Assembly: GCA_963705525.1 (NCBI GenBank)
Contig: CAVPJW010000007.1
Location: 124,001-188,000 of the forward strand
Direction: 5' to 3'
DNA from: CAVPJW01 sp963705525
GTDB lineage: Bacteria > Acidobacteriota > Vicinamibacteria > Vicinamibacterales > CAVPJW01
Length of the DNA: 64,000 bases
Within the stretch, counting starts at the first letter, position 1. Each line of letters opens with the position of its first letter. A program made the position numbers and the translations under genes. The notes under the pieces were generated by a model. The model did no database searches. It was not told the DNA's origin and was given only the letters and a program-made list of their open reading frames with translations. This document shows, piece after piece, positions 61,523 to 64,000 of the stretch.

Positions 61523-63814
61523 ATGCCCGCTCCGCATCCCCGCTCACGATTTCTTTCTCCTCCCGTTCTTCGCACGTTCGGATTTTGTCTGATCGCGATG
61601 AGCGCTGCGCTCACCGCGCTCGCCGCGACCGTGCAGGGCACCGTCAGCGATCCGGACGGCAAGGCCGTGCCCGGCGCCCGAGTCGTGCTCTCGACGCCGC
61701 TGACGTCGGCCGCCACGGCAACGACCGACGCGAATGGTCACTTCAGCTTCGACTCACTCGCGGCCGGCCGCTACGAGGTGCACGTGCTGATCGAGGGGTT
61801 CCGCGCCGCGCCCGTCTCCTTCGTGCTCGAGGCGAATGAGTCGCGCGACGTGCCTGTGACCTTACAGGTCAGTGCCTTCACCGAGTCCGTGGTGGTCTCC
61901 GCGTCACAAGTGGATGTGCCCCTTTCCCGCGTCGCGGATTCGGTGGCCGTCGTCACCGAACGTGAACTCGAGGCACGGCAGGTGGAGTCGGTGTCCGATG
62001 CCCTGCGATCGATCCCGGGGATGACCGTCGTGCGGAGCGGCGGGCGCGGTGGGCTCACCGCGGTCTTTCCTCGAGGCGGTGAGTCGGATTTCACCCTGGT
62101 GCTGGTAGACGGCATGCGGGCGAACGACTTCGGCGGCGGATTCGATTTTTCGATGCTGCCGCTCGCGAGCGTCGAGCAGGTCGAGATCGTGCGTGGCCCG
62201 CAGAGCGCGTTGCACGGCTCGGACGCGATCGGTGGTGTCGTGCAAATCGTCACGAGACGGGGCGGGCGCCCACGCGCCGGCGCGCTCTTCGAGGGCGGCG
62301 GGATGGACACGACGCGGGTGGCCGCGACGACGGCGGGGTCGGTGAACCGCTGGATCTGGGGCGGCGCGTTCGATCGGCTTGCGACCGACGGCTTTACTGG
62401 CATCGCCCCCGCAACCGGAGAGCCGGTGACCAACGACGATTACGAGATGCAGGAGGGTTCGGGCACGTTCGGATATCAGGCGTCAGACTCCTTCGACGCA
62501 CAGCTGAACGTCCGCGTCTACTCGGATGAGCGAGGCTTCCCCGGGCCGTACGGATCCAACCCGATCGGCGCATTCACGAATGTCGATCGGACTTCCCGCG
62601 GAAAGAACGACGGCCGGCAGGTTGGCTTCAGAACGACCTTTCCGTGGAGCGCCTCCGATCGATGGCGTCAGCAGGCCAACGTGTCGTACTCGGACTTTGA
62701 TGGGAGCTTTGTCAGCCCGTTCGGAGACTCTACGAGCGGCCTGAATCGCTGGACGGCGCGAACCGTCACCGACGTCCTCGCATGGCGCGACACGACGGCG
62801 AGCTTCGGCGTAGAGTTCCAGAACGAAAAGGCAGACAACACGTTCATCACGGGCGCATCGGGCACGATGGTGCCCGTCAAGCGACGGACGTTCGGCTATT
62901 TCGGTGAACTGCGAGCGCAACCGAGCGAACGGCTGTCGATCATCGGCGGCATCCGGGTCGAGCACATCAGGCGTGAACGGCTCGAAGCCAGTTTCGATCC
63001 GTTCTCTCCGCGCCCGACATTCGATGTGGACACCGTGGTCTCACCGAATCCCAAAGTCACGGCGGGGTATTACCTCAGCCTGCCGAGCACAACTGGATCG
63101 TGGACGCGACTGCGCGCAAGTGCCGGCACCGGTATCCGGCCGCCTTCGGCGTTCGAGATTGCCTTCACTGACAATCCCGGACTGAAGCCCGAAAGAAGCC
63201 GTAGCATTGAGGCCGGCGTCACCCAGGCATTCGCAAACGGAGCGGTCATGCTCGATCTGACCGGCTTCTACAATCATTTCGACGATCTGATCGTGGCCGT
63301 GGGCCAATCACAGCAGGATGCCAGTCGATATCAGACGGATAACATCGCGAACGCGAGATCGAGCGGCCTTGAAACCGGCGTGTCCTGGCGCCTCGCCTGC
63401 GGACTGATGAGCCGCGCCACCTACACGTGGCTCTCGACGGAGATTCTCGCGGTTGACGGCGCCAGCAATGAAGCCCCGTCGCCGTTCGTCCCCGGCGACC
63501 GGCTGATACGACGCCCGAAGAACCAGGGCTCACTCGACGTCACGCTGACGCGCGAGCGCTTCAACGCCTTCCTGACCGTCGAGGCGCGGGGGCAGATGAT
63601 CGACGTGGAGCCGTCGTTCGGCACCTTCGGCGGACTCTTCTCCAATCCCGGCTACGGCGTGGTTCACATGGGCGGCGGCGTTCGACTCACGAGCGTCGTT
63701 GAGGTGTATGGGCGCGTGATGAATCTGTTCGATCGCCAGTACGAGGAAGCTCTGGGATTCCCGGCGATTGGCCGCACAGCCCTCCTGGGAGTGCGCGTTG
63801 CTACACGTCGATAG
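61523..63814 (+). CDS. BtuB-like TonB-dependent receptor with carboxypeptidase-regulatory domain
   Basis: About 763 residues. Signal peptide (FGFCLIAMSAALTALAA), then a regulatory Ig-like domain (VQGTVSDPDGKAVPGARVVL, NGHFSFDSLAAGRYEVHVLI), a TonB box/plug (ESVVVSASQVDVPLSRVADS; SIPGMTVVRSGG; VEIVRGPQSALHGSDAIGGV) and a BtuB-sized barrel ending ALLGVRVATRR. The extra regulatory domain distinguishes it from E. coli BtuB. Riboswitch control makes cobalamin or another corrinoid the likely ligand. ATG 61523 has AAGGAG five bases upstream. It overlaps the ATPase start. Confidence 0.9.
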   Translation: MPAPHPRSRFLSPPVLRTFGFCLIAMSAALTALAATVQGTVSDPDGKAVPGARVVLSTPLTSAATATTDANGHFSFDSLAAGRYEVHVLIEGFRAAPVSFVLEANESRDVPVTLQVSAFTESVVVSASQVDVPLSRVADSVAVVTERELEARQVESVSDALRSIPGMTVVRSGGRGGLTAVFPRGGESDFTLVLVDGMRANDFGGGFDFSMLPLASVEQVEIVRGPQSALHGSDAIGGVVQIVTRRGGRPRAGALFEGGGMDTTRVAATTAGSVNRWIWGGAFDRLATDGFTGIAPATGEPVTNDDYEMQEGSGTFGYQASDSFDAQLNVRVYSDERGFPGPYGSNPIGAFTNVDRTSRGKNDGRQVGFRTTFPWSASDRWRQQANVSYSDFDGSFVSPFGDSTSGLNRWTARTVTDVLAWRDTTASFGVEFQNEKADNTFITGASGTMVPVKRRTFGYFGELRAQPSERLSIIGGIRVEHIRRERLEASFDPFSPRPTFDVDTVVSPNPKVTAGYYLSLPSTTGSWTRLRASAGTGIRPPSAFEIAFTDNPGLKPERSRSIEAGVTQAFANGAVMLDLTGFYNHFDDLIVAVGQSQQDASRYQTDNIANARSSGLETGVSWRLACGLMSRATYTWLSTEILAVDGASNEAPSPFVPGDRLIRRPKNQGSLDVTLTRERFNAFLTVEARGQMIDVEPSFGTFGGLFSNPGYGVVHMGGGVRLTSVVEVYGRVMNLFDRQYEEALGFPAIGRTALLGVRVATRR

Positions 63815-64000
63815 CGTCAGCTTCGCGTACGGTCATCGCGCCACCACCCGCCGCGGTGCGCCCCCGGCCCGCGAGGTGCTGAGCCGCGTCACCTTGCACG
63901 TCGAGCGGGGTGCGCTCATCGGCGTCCTCGGCCCGAACGGTTCCGGCAAGTCCACGCTGATCAGGCTCATGGCGGGCACGCTGACGCCGACATCAGGAGA
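63798..64000 (+). CDS. ABC transporter ATP-binding protein, partial (BtuD-like)
   Basis: The first 67 residues of an ABC ATPase cut by the window end: HVDSVSFAYGHR, an Ala/Pro-rich insert, VTLHVERGALIGVLGPNGSG with Walker A GPNGSGKST, then LIRLMAGTLTP. TTG 63798 overlaps the receptor gene by 17 bases, suggesting coupling. By position behind a cobalamin-riboswitch receptor it is likely the BtuD subunit of a corrinoid or siderophore-type importer. Confidence 0.78.
   Translation, partial: MLHVDSVSFAYGHRATTRRGAPPAREVLSRVTLHVERGALIGVLGPNGSGKSTLIRLMAGTLTPTSG

Overview
This is a GC-rich bacterial window that most resembles Acidobacteriota, probably the Vicinamibacteria lineage. That placement is an inference from gene content: four membrane-anchored Ser/Thr kinases (three with TolB/PD40-type propeller tails), TonB-dependent receptors with an N-terminal carboxypeptidase-regulatory domain, an 'ADOP'-type duplicated ABC permease, secreted sulfatase-like and amidohydrolase proteins, and the futalosine menaquinone gene mqnE. 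No ribosomal or other phylogenetic marker is present to prove it.

Layout. 0-9 kb: an APC permease, a YggT protein, a frameshifted CPA2 antiporter/histidine kinase pair, pirin, tRNA-Ser(CGA) with a nearby duplicated hairpin repeat, tadA and a frameshifted membrane sulfatase. 9-17 kb: a co-directional block of Ser/Thr kinase, outer-membrane barrel, sulfatase-TPR and membrane-TPR protein. 17-32 kb: two large TonB receptors, two PD40 kinases, a broken GH36-type galactosidase and a metal-dependent hydrolase. 32-36 kb: an AbrB/VapC toxin-antitoxin pair followed by the fossil tail of a PD40 kinase, a frameshifted amidohydrolase, a cupin remnant and small secreted proteins. 36-42 kb: a fourth kinase, then a small basic protein overlapping a SagB-type dehydrogenase, an esterase and a membrane protein. 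43.7-47.2 kb: a four-gene Mla-type lipid transport operon (STAS-MlaE, MlaF, MlaD, lipoprotein), interrupted in two genes. 47.6-48.9 kb: an IS481-like element beside tRNA-Arg(ACG). 49-54 kb: a GIY-YIG protein, a GH3 hydrolase, the molybdopterin genes mog and moeA, and a redoxin whose first active-site cysteine codon is an in-frame TGA. 54-61 kb: a zinc-ribbon membrane protein, the ADOP permease, a multi-pass membrane protein, Fe/Mn superoxide dismutase, YjbQ, mqnE and a ferritin-like protein. 61-64 kb: a cobalamin riboswitch, a BtuB-like receptor and the start of an ABC ATPase.

Most noteworthy: (1) the probable selenocysteine redoxin at 53626-54129, with a hairpin at bacterial-SECIS distance behind the TGA; (2) the 93-residue basic protein whose stop codon overlaps the start of a SagB-type dehydrogenase, a possible uncharacterised peptide-modification pair; (3) a family of 7-nt tandem repeats just beyond stop codons at five places; (4) several gene fossils in spacers; (5) an unusually high number of single-base frameshifts (at least nine genes), which suggests either consensus indel errors in the assembly or extensive gene decay. 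Genes with such lesions are typed 'pseudogene' here, but many may be intact in the organism.
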